59,536 nt of DNA from Novosphingobium acidiphilum DSM 19966 (GCF_000429005.1 NZ_AUBA01000020.1:1-59536); one strand, 5' to 3'; shown: positions 26,869 to 35,230, numbered from the stretch's first letter. Numbers and translations: made by a program. The notes: generated by a model from the letters alone, not told the origin.

Positions 26869-28239
26869 TCAGCGCCAGCTGTTCAGCCAGGTATAGTCGA
26901 GATAGCCCTTCTTGCCTGGCAGGGGCCCGCCCGAGATGATCGGGTAAAACCCGATGAACACCATCGCGGTAACCAGCACCACGCTGCGCCCGGGCCATTT
27001 CAGACCGCCGTCCCACCATCGGCCCAGCATCAGCGCCAGCGCCGCCATCAGGAAACAGGCGGCCAGTTCATAATGGTAATAGAACTGCACAGGCTTGCCG
27101 TTGATCGCCCAGAAAATCAGGCTGAGCACATAAAGCACAACAATCAGCGCGGACAGGGCATCGCCTTTCCACCCTTTCCACGCGCACCAGGCCAGCGCGG
27201 GCAATCCGGCAAGCATCGAAAACGGATTGCCGATCATCAGAATACCGCGCTGGGCACCATCGATATGTTCATACAGGAACCAGATCGGGCGCAAATTCAG
27301 GATCCATTGCCACCAATGGCTCATATAGCGATGCGGTTTGACCACGCTGTCCTGCAATTTCAGCATGTATTGCTGCCACGGCAACAGGCCGCCCAGCGTC
27401 ATCGGCTGCACATTGTAGAAAAACGCCGGGGCAAACGTGGCCAGATAGATCAGTGCCGGCCACAACCCCAGCCATAGAGCCGCTTCTGCCAGGCAAACCC
27501 CGCGCACCGGCCCGGCGCGCGTGGCGAACAGCCAGCGCGCGATCGCGCGCGGCGCCGCGCGCCAGTGCCGTGGGCGGGATAAACCCGGCAGATCGAGCGC
27601 CACCGCGCGCTGCCACGCAAACAGCAGGCCCGGCACCACCATCAACGGCGCCCCGTTCCATTTGCCGCCCAGCGACAGGCCGAAAAACAGGCCCGCCAGG
27701 ATCAGATGCCGCCGACCGCCACGGCGATCGGCGAAATGCGGCCGCACGGACAGCGACCATTGCCACAGGCCCAGCGCCAGCGTGGCAGCCATCGCCATGT
27801 CGAGCATGGCGATCCGCGACAGGATGAACCAGATGAAATCGGTCGCCAGCAAAAATGCAAACAGCAGCGACACCCGCCGCGATCCCGATGACCACCACAT
27901 CGCGCGTGCGCCGGCCCACAGCCCGATGCTGCCCAGCACCAGATTGGGGAAACGCCAGCCAAAGGTGTTGTCGCCAAACAGCCGCATGCCGATGGCGATC
28001 ATTTCCTTGCCCAGCAGCGGATGTTCGGGATTCAACCGCCGGGTCAATTCGATCAGCCGCCGCGCCGCCGGCACATAGTGGATTTCATCGAACATCATCT
28101 TTGACGGGATGCCGATCCGGCACAGCCCCAGCACAAAGAATGCGGCAACGATCAACAGCGTCGCAACCAGCGGATCGGGCCGCTGGAATGGCGCAGACAG
28201 CACCCGCACAGGGGCACGAAGAAAGGCGGGTATCGGCAT
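26869..28239 (-). CDS. PMT-family protein O-mannosyltransferase
   Basis: A 456-residue inner-membrane glycosyltransferase (GT39/PMT) with about 10-11 helices. Family marks are MMFDEIHYVPAARRLI (the catalytic Asp-Glu in the first periplasmic loop), EHPLLGKEMIAIGMRLFGDN, a W-R-x-P segment (WRFPNLVLG) and SLGGKWNGAPLM. It would transfer mannose from polyprenyl-phosphate-mannose to exported proteins. ATG 28239 is preferred; the frame is open to a GTG at 28344 without a better ribosome site. It converges with the lipid-mannose synthase gene and is divergent from metZ. Confidence 0.85.
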   Translation of the reverse strand: MPIPAFLRAPVRVLSAPFQRPDPLVATLLIVAAFFVLGLCRIGIPSKMMFDEIHYVPAARRLIELTRRLNPEHPLLGKEMIAIGMRLFGDNTFGWRFPNLVLGSIGLWAGARAMWWSSGSRRVSLLFAFLLATDFIWFILSRIAMLDMAMAATLALGLWQWSLSVRPHFADRRGGRRHLILAGLFFGLSLGGKWNGAPLMVVPGLLFAWQRAVALDLPGLSRPRHWRAAPRAIARWLFATRAGPVRGVCLAEAALWLGLWPALIYLATFAPAFFYNVQPMTLGGLLPWQQYMLKLQDSVVKPHRYMSHWWQWILNLRPIWFLYEHIDGAQRGILMIGNPFSMLAGLPALAWCAWKGWKGDALSALIVVLYVLSLIFWAINGKPVQFYYHYELAACFLMAALALMLGRWWDGGLKWPGRSVVLVTAMVFIGFYPIISGGPLPGKKGYLDYTWLNSWR

Positions 28240-28401
28240 TGCTGGCAGCGCCCATAGGCCAAACCGCCGCGCATTGGTAGCCCATGACCTGTCTCCGGCT
28301 GGTCCTGTCCAAACCTTGCACGGCAAGGTCAAAATTCGCGCCACGCAAATTTTCGATCAAACTCTACCGCGCGCGAACCAATTCGATTATGGGCAGCCCC
28401 C

Positions 28402-29610
28402 ATGAAACGCACCACCGGACAGGACCGCTCGATCACGCGCCACTGGCGCCCCGCAACCCAGGCTGTTCGTGGCGGCACCTGGCGTTCGGAAATGGGCGAA
28501 ACGAGCGAGGCGCTGTTTCTGACGTCGGGCTATACCTATGACAATGCGGCAACCGTGGCGGCGCGGTTTGCCGGCGAAGAAGACGGGATGACCTATTCCC
28601 GCCTGCAGAACCCGACCGTGCAGATGCTCGAAGAACGCATTGCGCTGCTCGAAGGGGCAGAGGCCTGTCGCGCGCAGGCCAGCGGCATGGCGGCAATGAC
28701 CACCGCGCTGCTGTGCCAATTGTCTGCGGGCGATCACGTCGTTGCCGCCAAGGCGGCGTTCGGATCGTGCCGCTGGCTGGTCGACCACCTGCTGCCGCGG
28801 TTCGGCATTACCGGCACAACGATCGATGCCAATGACAACGCCGCGTGGGAAGCCGCGATCAGGCCCAATACCAAAGTGTTCTTCTTCGAAAGCCCGGCCA
28901 ATCCGACAATGGATGTGGTCGATCTGGAATTCATCTGCTCGCTGGCGCGCCAGCACGGCATCGTGACCGTGGTCGACAACGCCTTTGCCACCAGCGCGTT
29001 GCAGAAACCGATGGCCTTTGGCGCCGATGTGGTTGCCTATTCGGCGACCAAGATGATGGATGGCCAGGGTCGCGTGCTGGCCGGCGCGGTGTGCGGGTCC
29101 GACGATTTCATCAACAACACGCTGCTGCCGTTTCAACGCAACACCGGGCCCAACATCGCCCCGTTCAACGCCTGGGTGGTGTTGAAAGGGCTGGAAACGC
29201 TGGACCTGCGGATTTTCCGGCAGAGCGAAAATGCGCTGCAAGTGGCGACTTTTCTCGAAGGCCGCGTGCCGCGCGTACGCTATCCCTTTCTTGCCAGCCA
29301 CCCCCAGCATGCGCTGGCGATCAAGCAGATGAAGGCGGGCGGATCGATCCTGTCGCTGGAACTCGATGGTGGGCGCGCCGAGGCCCACGGCCTGCTCGAC
29401 GCGCTGCAACTGATCGATATTTCGAACAACATCGGCGATTCGCGATCGCTGATGTGCCACCCGGCCTCGTCAACGCATCACGGTGTCGGGCCGGAAACCC
29501 GCGCCGACATGGGCGTGGGCGAAAACATGCTGCGGCTGAATGTCGGCCTGGAAGACCCGCAGGACGTGATCGACGATCTGGATCAGGCGCTGTGCGCCAT
29601 CGGGTTGTAA
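28402..29610 (+). CDS. metZ: O-succinylhomoserine sulfhydrylase
   Basis: A 402-residue PLP enzyme of the Cys/Met metabolism family that makes homocysteine from O-succinylhomoserine and sulfide. Seen: LTSGYTYDNAATVAARF, YSRLQNPTVQMLEERIA, ESPANPTMDVVDL, VDNAFATSALQKP, the PLP lysine in YSATKMMDGQGR (Lys217) and HPASSTHHG. The R-x-QNPT pattern and the F-x-GY beginning favour MetZ over cystathionine lyase. The 162 nt between it and the divergent PMT gene (from 28240) show no SAM-II riboswitch core by eye. Confidence 0.9.
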   Translation: MKRTTGQDRSITRHWRPATQAVRGGTWRSEMGETSEALFLTSGYTYDNAATVAARFAGEEDGMTYSRLQNPTVQMLEERIALLEGAEACRAQASGMAAMTTALLCQLSAGDHVVAAKAAFGSCRWLVDHLLPRFGITGTTIDANDNAAWEAAIRPNTKVFFFESPANPTMDVVDLEFICSLARQHGIVTVVDNAFATSALQKPMAFGADVVAYSATKMMDGQGRVLAGAVCGSDDFINNTLLPFQRNTGPNIAPFNAWVVLKGLETLDLRIFRQSENALQVATFLEGRVPRVRYPFLASHPQHALAIKQMKAGGSILSLELDGGRAEAHGLLDALQLIDISNNIGDSRSLMCHPASSTHHGVGPETRADMGVGENMLRLNVGLEDPQDVIDDLDQALCAIGL

Positions 29611-29614
29611 CCGC

Positions 29615-29866
29615 TCAGTCGGGCCGGGCGGCATTTTCCAGATCGGCGATGCGCGCCTTCAGCGTCTCGATTTCCTCACGCGCGCTGGCGGCCAGGTCCT
29701 TGACCGCGTCAAATTCCTCGCGGCTGACGAAATCGAGCCCGCCAAACGCGCCTTTGGCGCGTTCGCGCATCGTTTCGCCCGCTTCGCGGCCAAGCCCGGC
29801 AACGGTGCCGGCAGCGCTGTTCAGCAGCTTGACGAAATCGGCAATCAGCGGGTTTTCGCTTTGCAT
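29615..29866 (-). CDS. UbiK-like accessory factor (BMFP domain)
   Basis: An 83-residue protein: N-terminal helix PLIADFVKLLNSAAGTVAGLGREAGE and a C-terminal coiled coil FVSREEFDAVKDLAASAREEIETLKARIADLE. This matches the YqiC/UbiK (BMFP) family, trimeric proteins that help the ubiquinone-synthesis UbiJ-metabolon and bind membranes. ATG 29866 is the only good start. It is convergent with metZ (4-nt gap). Confidence 0.8.
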   Translation of the reverse strand: MQSENPLIADFVKLLNSAAGTVAGLGREAGETMRERAKGAFGGLDFVSREEFDAVKDLAASAREEIETLKARIADLENAARPD

Positions 29867-29935
29867 CGGAGTGGGCCCTGTCAGTGATGTTCGTGCGCTA
29901 GATGGGCACGAACCGCTTTGTCGGCAAGGGGCTAT

Positions 29936-30490
29936 TTAGATCTGCACCCTGACCGCCGGGCCCGATCCGTCGGCACCGTCCAAAGCAGCGTTCATCTGCA
30001 GGAATTGCAGATTGAGCAACGAGGCAAAACACACCCACACCAGATAGGGCAGCAACAACGCCGCCGCCATGCGCCGCACGCGCCAGGTCAGCGCGATGGT
30101 CACCCCCAGCACCACGATCAGCGCGACAATGATGCCCAGCGCCACGGTCAGCCGGTGTCCTGCAAAAAACACCGGGCTCCACGCCAGGTTCAGCGCCAGT
30201 TGCGCAGCAAAGGCACCCACCGCCAGCCCCCGCCCGCGCGCACCGCGCGCCGCCGCGATCAGCGCCAGCGCAACACCCATCATCACGTACAGGATGCTCC
30301 ACACGATCGGAAAGACCAACGGCGGCGGATAAAGCGCCGGTTTGTCGAGCATGGCAAACCACGGGTTGTCGGGCACGCTGCCCGCAGCGCTGGCGGACAG
30401 GAAACCAAGGCCAAGGCACAAAGGCACGGTAAACAGCGCCCAGCGGGCAATGCTGGCACGAAGCTGGGCAGTCGAGGCAATCTGTTGCAT
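29936..30490 (-). CDS. tspO: TspO/MBR family tryptophan-rich sensory protein
   Basis: A 184-residue membrane protein with five helices. Blocks are PDNPWFAMLDKPALYPPPLVFPIVWSILYVMMGVAL (quoted partly), AAQLALNLAWSPVFF and LLLPYLVWVCFASLLNLQFLQMN (partly), all diagnostic for TspO. It binds porphyrins and in purple bacteria modulates photopigment gene expression in response to oxygen, which fits a BciA-containing genome. ATG 30490 has TCAGGTG 4 nt upstream; ATG 30526 is a longer alternative. Confidence 0.9.
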   Translation of the reverse strand: MQQIASTAQLRASIARWALFTVPLCLGLGFLSASAAGSVPDNPWFAMLDKPALYPPPLVFPIVWSILYVMMGVALALIAAARGARGRGLAVGAFAAQLALNLAWSPVFFAGHRLTVALGIIVALIVVLGVTIALTWRVRRMAAALLLPYLVWVCFASLLNLQFLQMNAALDGADGSGPAVRVQI

Positions 30491-30613
30491 GGCACCTGAC
30501 AGGTCGGTCGCCTGCACCCGGACCATTTTCCGTGGCACAAAAACGCGATTCGGGCGCGATAGTGGCCGGGCTGTTGCGTTATGGCAACGCTGCGTTTGGT
30601 CCGGATCGCTCCA

Positions 30614-31396
30614 TTACCGGACAGCCGAGATCAGGAACTCGACATTGCCTTCGGGTCCGGTGATCGGACTTTCGACAATTCCGTCGACCTGCCAGCCTTC
30701 TGCGACCAGCCAGTCGCGCACATCGTCGCACACCCGCGCGTGCAGCACGGGATCGCGCACCACCCCACCCTTGCCCACTTCGCCGCGCCCGACTTCGAAC
30801 TGCGGCTTGATCAGCGCCACCAGCCGCGTGGGCCGCGCGGCCAGCGCCAGCGGCACCTCCAGCACTTTGCGCAAGGCAATGAAGCTGGCATCGCACACCA
30901 CCCAGGTGGCGGGCGCTACGCCCGCCTTGGCCATGTGATGGTCGGTCAGCACGCGCGCGCTGGTCTGTTCCAGCACGGTCACACGCGGATCGGTGCGCAG
31001 TTTCCACGCCAGCTGGTTGGTGCCCGAATCGACGGCAAACACATGGGTGGCGCCGTGGTGCAGCAAAACGTCGGTAAAGCCCCCGGTGGAACTGCCGATA
31101 TCCATGGCCACCGCACCCGAAGGATCAAGCGCGAAATGGGCCAGCGCATGCGCCAGCTTGATCCCGCCGCGCGACACCCAGGGGTGATCACGCCCGCGCA
31201 CTGTCACATCGGCATCGGCGGCAACCTGTTGTCCGGCCTTGGCCAGCTTGGCTTCGCCCAGGTAGACCAGCCCCGCCAGGATCAGCGACTGTGCCCGCGC
31301 GCGGCTTTCCACCAGGCCGCGTTCGACCAGCAACTGGTCAAGCCGTAGTTTGGGGCCAGGTTTGTGCGCGGCGGCGGGTTCACGGGTTGAGCTCAT
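30614..31396 (-). CDS. tlyA: TlyA-family rRNA 2'-O-methyltransferase / hemolysin A
   Basis: A 260-residue protein with an N-terminal S4 RNA-binding domain (LRLDQLLVERGLVESRARAQSLILAG) and a FtsJ-type Rossmann methyltransferase domain (AMDIGSSTGGFTDVLLHHGA; later LIKPQFEVGRGEVGKGGVVRD). TlyA methylates 16S/23S rRNA at cytidine 2'-OH in actinobacteria; the alphaproteobacterial protein is annotated by similarity. ATG 31396 has GGAAGAGA at a good distance. It is divergent from a lipoprotein gene only 25 nt away. Confidence 0.9.
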   Translation of the reverse strand: MSSTREPAAAHKPGPKLRLDQLLVERGLVESRARAQSLILAGLVYLGEAKLAKAGQQVAADADVTVRGRDHPWVSRGGIKLAHALAHFALDPSGAVAMDIGSSTGGFTDVLLHHGATHVFAVDSGTNQLAWKLRTDPRVTVLEQTSARVLTDHHMAKAGVAPATWVVCDASFIALRKVLEVPLALAARPTRLVALIKPQFEVGRGEVGKGGVVRDPVLHARVCDDVRDWLVAEGWQVDGIVESPITGPEGNVEFLISAVR

Positions 31397-31421
31397 CGCC
31401 GGTCTCTTCCATACAAGCGCC

Positions 31422-32045
31422 ATGACAATCAACCGCGCGTTTGCACCGACCGCTTTTCTGCCGCTTGCCGCAACGCTGGCACTGTCGGCCTGCGACGGCG
31501 CCGTGCCGCGCGCGACCGAGCGCCAACCGACGCATCAGGCACCCGTGGCGGTGACCGCCCCGTTGCCCCCGCGCACGCCATCGGCACCCCGCCCGGCTGT
31601 GCCGCCGGCACCCCGTGCCACCGCCCCGGGCACCGATTGGCGCGATGCACCGATGCCGGCAGGCAACTGGGTCTGGTCAGGACATGCCAGTGGCAGTGCG
31701 GCACGGTTCGGAGCCGATGGCCAGCCGCCCGTGGCCGTGCTGCAATGCGATCGCGCGGATGGCCAGGTGCGTCTGGCAGTGCCGATCGATGCCCAGGCGG
31801 CCCAGTACCCGGGCGCGCGCGCGGCATCGATCACCACCTCGACAAGCACCGGGGCGGCCACCGCCAAACCGGGCACGATCGATGGGCAGACCATGCTGAC
31901 GATCGCGCTGCCGGCGGGCGATCGCATACTCGATGCCATGGCGTTCAGTCGCGGCCGGTTCCGCGTCACCATCACCGGCATGGCCCCGGTGATCCTGCCG
32001 AGCTGGGCCGAAGTGGGTCGTGTGGTGGAAGATTGCCGCGGCTGA
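31422..32045 (+). CDS. Putative lipoprotein, unknown function
   Basis: A 207-residue protein with a lipoprotein signal: FLPLAATLALSAC (lipobox LSAC). A Pro/Ala/Thr-rich linker (about 25-70) leads to a folded part with WVWSGHASGSAARFGADGQPPVAVLQCDRADGQVRLAVP (partly) and, near the end, FRVTITGMAPVILPSWAEVGRVVEDCRG (partly). Two Cys in the folded part (LQC and EDC) could form a disulfide. Conserved-looking in style but I do not recognise a family. The divergent tlyA start is 25 nt away, so promoters overlap. Confidence 0.7.
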   Translation: MTINRAFAPTAFLPLAATLALSACDGAVPRATERQPTHQAPVAVTAPLPPRTPSAPRPAVPPAPRATAPGTDWRDAPMPAGNWVWSGHASGSAARFGADGQPPVAVLQCDRADGQVRLAVPIDAQAAQYPGARAASITTSTSTGAATAKPGTIDGQTMLTIALPAGDRILDAMAFSRGRFRVTITGMAPVILPSWAEVGRVVEDCRG

Positions 32046-32048
32046 AAA

Positions 32049-32089
32049 CCGCCAACCGGAACGGCGGATTCTGACGACAATTTTTTTTA
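32049..32089 (+). terminator. Possible terminator of the lipoprotein gene
   Basis: CCGCC and GGCGG arms (32049-32067) form a short stem right after the stop codon, and eight T follow at 32081-32088. The 13-nt gap between stem and T-run makes it a weak candidate. Confidence 0.35.
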
Positions 32090-32232
32090 GATCAAGACTT
32101 GTTGTTCGCCCGCCAATGAATCATTTTCGAATCAAGATCGCAGCGGGCGTAACGCCTGGCACGGTCCAGTCGAAGGGGCGCACCAAAGTCCCGACGGCGA
32201 ATTGGCTCAACAGCGCGAAAGGAGGTGATCCG

Positions 32233-32289
32233 ATGTCTCATGGTTCAGCACAGAGGTCGGAAATCCGCAGCGCGAGGCATTATCGCTGA
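32233..32289 (+). CDS. 18-residue micro-ORF (leader peptide candidate)
   Basis: ATG 32233 to TGA 32287-32289 encodes MSHGSAQRSEIRSARHYR, basic and rich in Ser/Arg/His. It has the best ribosome site of the whole window. The peptide has no run of Leu, Ile or Val, so it does not look like a classical branched-chain amino-acid attenuator peptide despite sitting upstream of ilvE. The stop overlaps the 5' arm of a stem, so translation would affect RNA folding. Coding status is inferred from the ribosome site only. Confidence 0.45.
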   Translation: MSHGSAQRSEIRSARHYR

Positions 32290-32347
32290 TTGGCAGCAAG
32301 TCGCGATAAAGGCTTCGTGGGCGGCACTTCCTGCCGCTGACCATGCG

Positions 32348-32380
32348 AAGGGCCGCTTTCCCTTGGGGAAGGCGGCCCTT
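32348..32380 (+). terminator. Hairpin terminator or attenuator before ilvE
   Basis: AAGGGCCGC then TTTCCC, TTGG, GGAA, then GGCGGCCCTT: a long stem of about 13 bp with small internal imperfections. The downstream CACATTTATTTC is only partly U-rich. It lies 126 nt before the ilvE start and ends the structured leader. Confidence 0.6.
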
Positions 32381-32505
32381 CACATTTATTTCAAACCCAT
32401 TGCAATCTGCGCAATAATAGTACAATACGGCGCAATGTGATCGGCAATTCGGGCAAATCCGGCCCTGCCGGCATGCCTGCCGCCCCATAAGAAGGACCTG
32501 GTTTC

Positions 32506-33606
32506 ATGGCGTCTGCCGCCACCACCCTGCCCGGCTTTGCCCGGCATGCCCATCCCGCTCCGCGGCCCGGTCACGAACGCGACGCGATTCTGGCCAACCC
32601 CGGTTTCGGCACCGCGTTCACCGATCACATGGTCGAAATCGACTATGACGCGGGCCAGGGCTGGCACGATGCACGCGTGGTGCCCTATGGTCCGATCGCG
32701 CTCGATCCGGCGGCGGCGGTGCTGCATTATGCACAGGAAATCTTCGAAGGGATGAAGGCCTATCGCACCGGCGATGGCGGCATCGCGCTGTTCCGGCCCC
32801 ACGCCAACGCCGCGCGCTTCAACGCTTCGGCCCGGCGGCTGGCGATGCCCGAACTGCCCGAAGACCTGTTCGTCGAGGCGGTGCGCCAGCAGGTCCTGGC
32901 CGACAGCGGCTGGTTTCCCACTGTCGAGGGCGGCTCGATCTATCTGCGGCCGTTCATGTTCGCGTCCGAGGCGTTTCTGGGCGTGCGCCCGTCGCGCGCC
33001 TACAAGTTCATGGTGATCGCCAGCCCCGCGGGCAATTATTTCAAGTCGGGCGCGCCTGCGGTGTCGATCTGGGTCAGCGAATATACCCGCGCGGCACCCG
33101 GCGGCACCGGCGCTGCCAAATGCGGCGGCAACTATGCCGCAAGCCTGGTGCCCACGGCCGAGGCCTTTTCGCGCGGGCACGATCAGGTGCTGTTCCTCGA
33201 CGCGGCCGAACACCGCTGGATCGAGGAACTGGGCGGGATGAACCTGTTTTTCGTGATGGCCGACGGATCGATCGTTACCCCGCCGCTGGCGGGCACGATC
33301 CTGCCCGGCATCACCCGCGACAGCCTGATCGCGCTGGCCCGCGAAGAAGGCCTGACGGTGCGCGAGGAACGCTATGCGCTCGACCAGTGGCGCGACGACG
33401 CGGCAAGCGGCAAACTGCTTGAAACCTTTGCCTGCGGCACCGCAGCCGTCGTCACCCCGGTCGGCAAAGTGGCCGACGGGCATGGGGAATTCGTGATCGG
33501 CAGCGGCGGTCCCGGGCAACTGACCCAGAAACTGCGCCAGCGACTGGTCGGCATCCAGCGCGGCGAACAGGCCGACACCCACGGCTGGGTCCACCGCATC
33601 GCCTGA
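32506..33606 (+). CDS. ilvE: Branched-chain amino acid aminotransferase
   Basis: A 366-residue fold-type IV PLP enzyme (long-form, eukaryotic-like BCAT). Seen: HYAQEIFEGMKAYR, YLRPFMFASEAFLGVRPS, the PLP lysine in AAKCGGNYAAS (Lys205), WIEELGGMNLFFVM and GTAAVVTPVG. It performs the last step of Leu, Ile and Val synthesis or their first catabolic step. AGAAGGA lies about 10 nt before ATG 32506. It follows the structured leader described above. leuB is 7 kb away. Confidence 0.95.
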   Translation: MASAATTLPGFARHAHPAPRPGHERDAILANPGFGTAFTDHMVEIDYDAGQGWHDARVVPYGPIALDPAAAVLHYAQEIFEGMKAYRTGDGGIALFRPHANAARFNASARRLAMPELPEDLFVEAVRQQVLADSGWFPTVEGGSIYLRPFMFASEAFLGVRPSRAYKFMVIASPAGNYFKSGAPAVSIWVSEYTRAAPGGTGAAKCGGNYAASLVPTAEAFSRGHDQVLFLDAAEHRWIEELGGMNLFFVMADGSIVTPPLAGTILPGITRDSLIALAREEGLTVREERYALDQWRDDAASGKLLETFACGTAAVVTPVGKVADGHGEFVIGSGGPGQLTQKLRQRLVGIQRGEQADTHGWVHRIA

Positions 33607-33651
33607 GGTGGTTGCAAACCGGTTTTCGTCATGGCATCGCGCGCTGCATTA

Positions 33652-33671
33652 AACACGCGCTTAAGCGTGTT
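33652..33671. promoter_or_regulatory. Inverted repeat, possible operator
   Basis: AACACGC and GCGTGTT arms (7 bp, perfect) separated by GCTTAA, lying 15 nt before the SDR start codon and overlapping its leader. The form suits a TetR-type operator, but no regulator gene adjoins, and a hairpin in the mRNA is an alternative. Confidence 0.4.
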
Positions 33672-33686
33672 CGGAGGACAGCCACG

Positions 33687-34595
33687 ATGAGCATTTCGTT
33701 CGAGGGCCGGGTGGCCATCGTAACCGGGGCAGGCGGCGGCCTGGGCCGCGCCTACGCGCTGGAACTGGCACGCCGCGGGGCCAAAGTGGTGGTGAATGAT
33801 CTGGGCGCCGCGCGCGATGGCAGCGGTGCGTCGGATGCGGCCGCCGACGTGGTCGAGGAAATCCGCGCCGCGGGTGGTGAAGCAATCGCCGACGGCAGTT
33901 CGGTTACCGAATTCGAACAGATGCAGGCGCTTGTGGCCAAGGCAAAAGAGACCTGGGGCGGCGTGCATGTGCTCATCAACAATGCCGGGATCCTGCGCGA
34001 CAAAAGCTTTACCAAGATGGAGCCGGCCGATTTCGATCTGGTGGTCAAAGTCCATCTGCTGGGTTCCGCCAATGCAACAAAAGCGGTGTGGGATCTGATG
34101 CGCGACCAGAACTATGGCCGCATCCTGATGACCGCATCGTCGACCGGGCTGTTCGGCAATTTCGGGCAGGCCAATTATGGCGCGGCCAAGCTGGGCCTGG
34201 CCGGCCTGACCAAGACCCTGTACCTTGAAGGCGCCAAATACAACGTGCGCGTCAACACGCTGGCCCCGGTCGCCGCCACGCGCATGACCGAAGACATCTT
34301 TCCGCAAGAGGCGTTCAAGCTGTTCGCACCCGAAAACGTGGTGCCCGCAGCGCTTTATCTGGTGTCTGAAGATGCGCCCAGCAATGCCATCGTCGGCGCC
34401 GGCGCCGGCGCATACCACAGCGCATTCGTCACCATGAACCCGCCGGTAATCCTGGGCGAAGCCGACCGCACGGTCGAAGGCTTTGCCGCCAACTGGGGCC
34501 GGATCAGCGACCGCACCGGCGATTTTGTGCCGCAGTCGGGTTCCGAACAGAGCCAGGCCATCCTCGCCGCCATGCAGGCCGCGATGAAGCGCTGA
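33687..34595 (+). CDS. SDR oxidoreductase (3-hydroxyacyl-CoA dehydrogenase-like)
   Basis: A 302-residue short-chain dehydrogenase with VAIVTGAGGGLGRAYALELARRGAKVVVNDLG (partly), NNAGILRDKSF, ASSTGLFGNFGQANYGAAKLGLAGLTKTL (partly; the YxxxK active site is YGAAK) and VRVNTLAP. The length, the RAYALELA region and the C-terminal 60 residues match the N-terminal dehydrogenase half of peroxisomal multifunctional enzyme 2 (HSD17B4). A beta-oxidation role is therefore likely. GGAGGA lies 8 nt before ATG 33687. A 7-bp inverted repeat precedes it. Confidence 0.87.
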   Translation: MSISFEGRVAIVTGAGGGLGRAYALELARRGAKVVVNDLGAARDGSGASDAAADVVEEIRAAGGEAIADGSSVTEFEQMQALVAKAKETWGGVHVLINNAGILRDKSFTKMEPADFDLVVKVHLLGSANATKAVWDLMRDQNYGRILMTASSTGLFGNFGQANYGAAKLGLAGLTKTLYLEGAKYNVRVNTLAPVAATRMTEDIFPQEAFKLFAPENVVPAALYLVSEDAPSNAIVGAGAGAYHSAFVTMNPPVILGEADRTVEGFAANWGRISDRTGDFVPQSGSEQSQAILAAMQAAMKR

Positions 34596-34623
34596 CCTCC
34601 TTCAAAACGATTATCGCCTTAGG

Positions 34624-34654
34624 GCCTAGGGCAGGTTCGCAACCCGCCCTAGGC
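34624..34654. terminator. Strong hairpin after the SDR gene
   Basis: GCCTAGGGC and GCCCTAGGC arms (9 bp, perfect) enclose an inner GGTT/AACC stem. No U-run follows. It sits 29 nt after the SDR stop, at the border of the AT-rich segment that follows, and may terminate transcription on either strand or mark an insertion scar. Confidence 0.5.
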
Positions 34655-34723
34655 TAGTGCTTTGCGCATCGATCATGCTTCGGCAAGTTGCAAATGGAGC
34701 ACAGGGCGCTCATGTAACAAATA

Positions 34724-35230
34724 TCAGTTTTTCGCCTTCTGGCCCTGGTCGGCTACAGAAACAGTGACCGCCTTCAAAGGCATGGCACCCAAAATGTCGA
34801 AAGTACACTGAACATCAGGAACTTCCGAGTCGTCTTTTTCTCGAGCTATATTGCCAAAGTAGTGGTCACAGTTGTATTTACCGACTCCATCTACGATCGC
34901 AATTACTGCTCCATCGTTTTTACTTTCAAATTTTCCGCCAACGTTTTTTGTAACATTTGCAATAAGGACTTGCGGATCTGATTTCTTTTCGGACCCTTGA
35001 TATTTGAAGAGATATGGCAACGTAATTGTGACCGAGTCCGGCAAAGTTCCGAAATGCGTCCTCTCTCGTTTTATACCAGACAGGTCAGCCGAAATCCTGA
35101 ATGTTGCTTCAGTTGCCAATGCACTTGTCTCGGGCGATGCCGCCGTACCCGGAATAGCAAACCCTTTTGAACATCCGACCAGCCCCCCGGTCATCAAAAA
35201 ACCGATAGCAGCTCTGTAAATCAGGTTCAT
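34724..35230 (-). CDS. Putative lipoprotein in an AT-rich patch
   Basis: A 168-residue protein with a lipoprotein signal, LIYRAAIGFLMTGGLVGCSKG (lipobox LVGC). The mature part is Lys/Asp/Ser-rich, with TFRISADLSGIKRERTHFG, ITLPYLFKYQGSEKKSDPQVLI and a final VTVSVADQGQK; two Cys (YNC and VQC) may pair. I recognise no family. Base use is clearly more A/T-rich than the surrounding genes (many AAA, ATT, TTT codons). ATG 35230 has GGAG 7 nt upstream. It sits alone between the SDR gene and DUF2794 and looks horizontally acquired. Confidence 0.75.
   Translation of the reverse strand: MNLIYRAAIGFLMTGGLVGCSKGFAIPGTAASPETSALATEATFRISADLSGIKRERTHFGTLPDSVTITLPYLFKYQGSEKKSDPQVLIANVTKNVGGKFESKNDGAVIAIVDGVGKYNCDHYFGNIAREKDDSEVPDVQCTFDILGAMPLKAVTVSVADQGQKAKN

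Larger units (their letters stand above)
32219..32389 (+). ncRNA. Structured leader upstream of ilvE with perfect SD, micro-ORF and hairpins
   Basis: The 460-nt gap before ilvE contains AAAGGAGGTGATCC (32218-32231), an exact 14-nt complement of the 16S rRNA 3' end, 1 nt before ATG 32233. After an 18-codon ORF come several stems: TTATCGC/GCGATAA (about 32279-32309), GCGGCA/TGCCGC inside CTTCG/CGAAG arms (about 32316-32350) and a strong hairpin (32348-32380) followed by an imperfect U-rich stretch. The arrangement looks like an attenuator or a separate structured transcript. Nothing is known to me about its function. Confidence 0.5.

Noticed and set aside
28240..28401. SAM-II or SAM-V riboswitch before metZ
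   Set aside because: Expected in alphaproteobacteria, but the conserved core sequences are not visible in this stretch.
32219..32231. Fragment of the 16S rRNA 3' end in reverse orientation
   Set aside because: Only 14 nt match and similarity stops at once; the position before an ATG fits a ribosome site.
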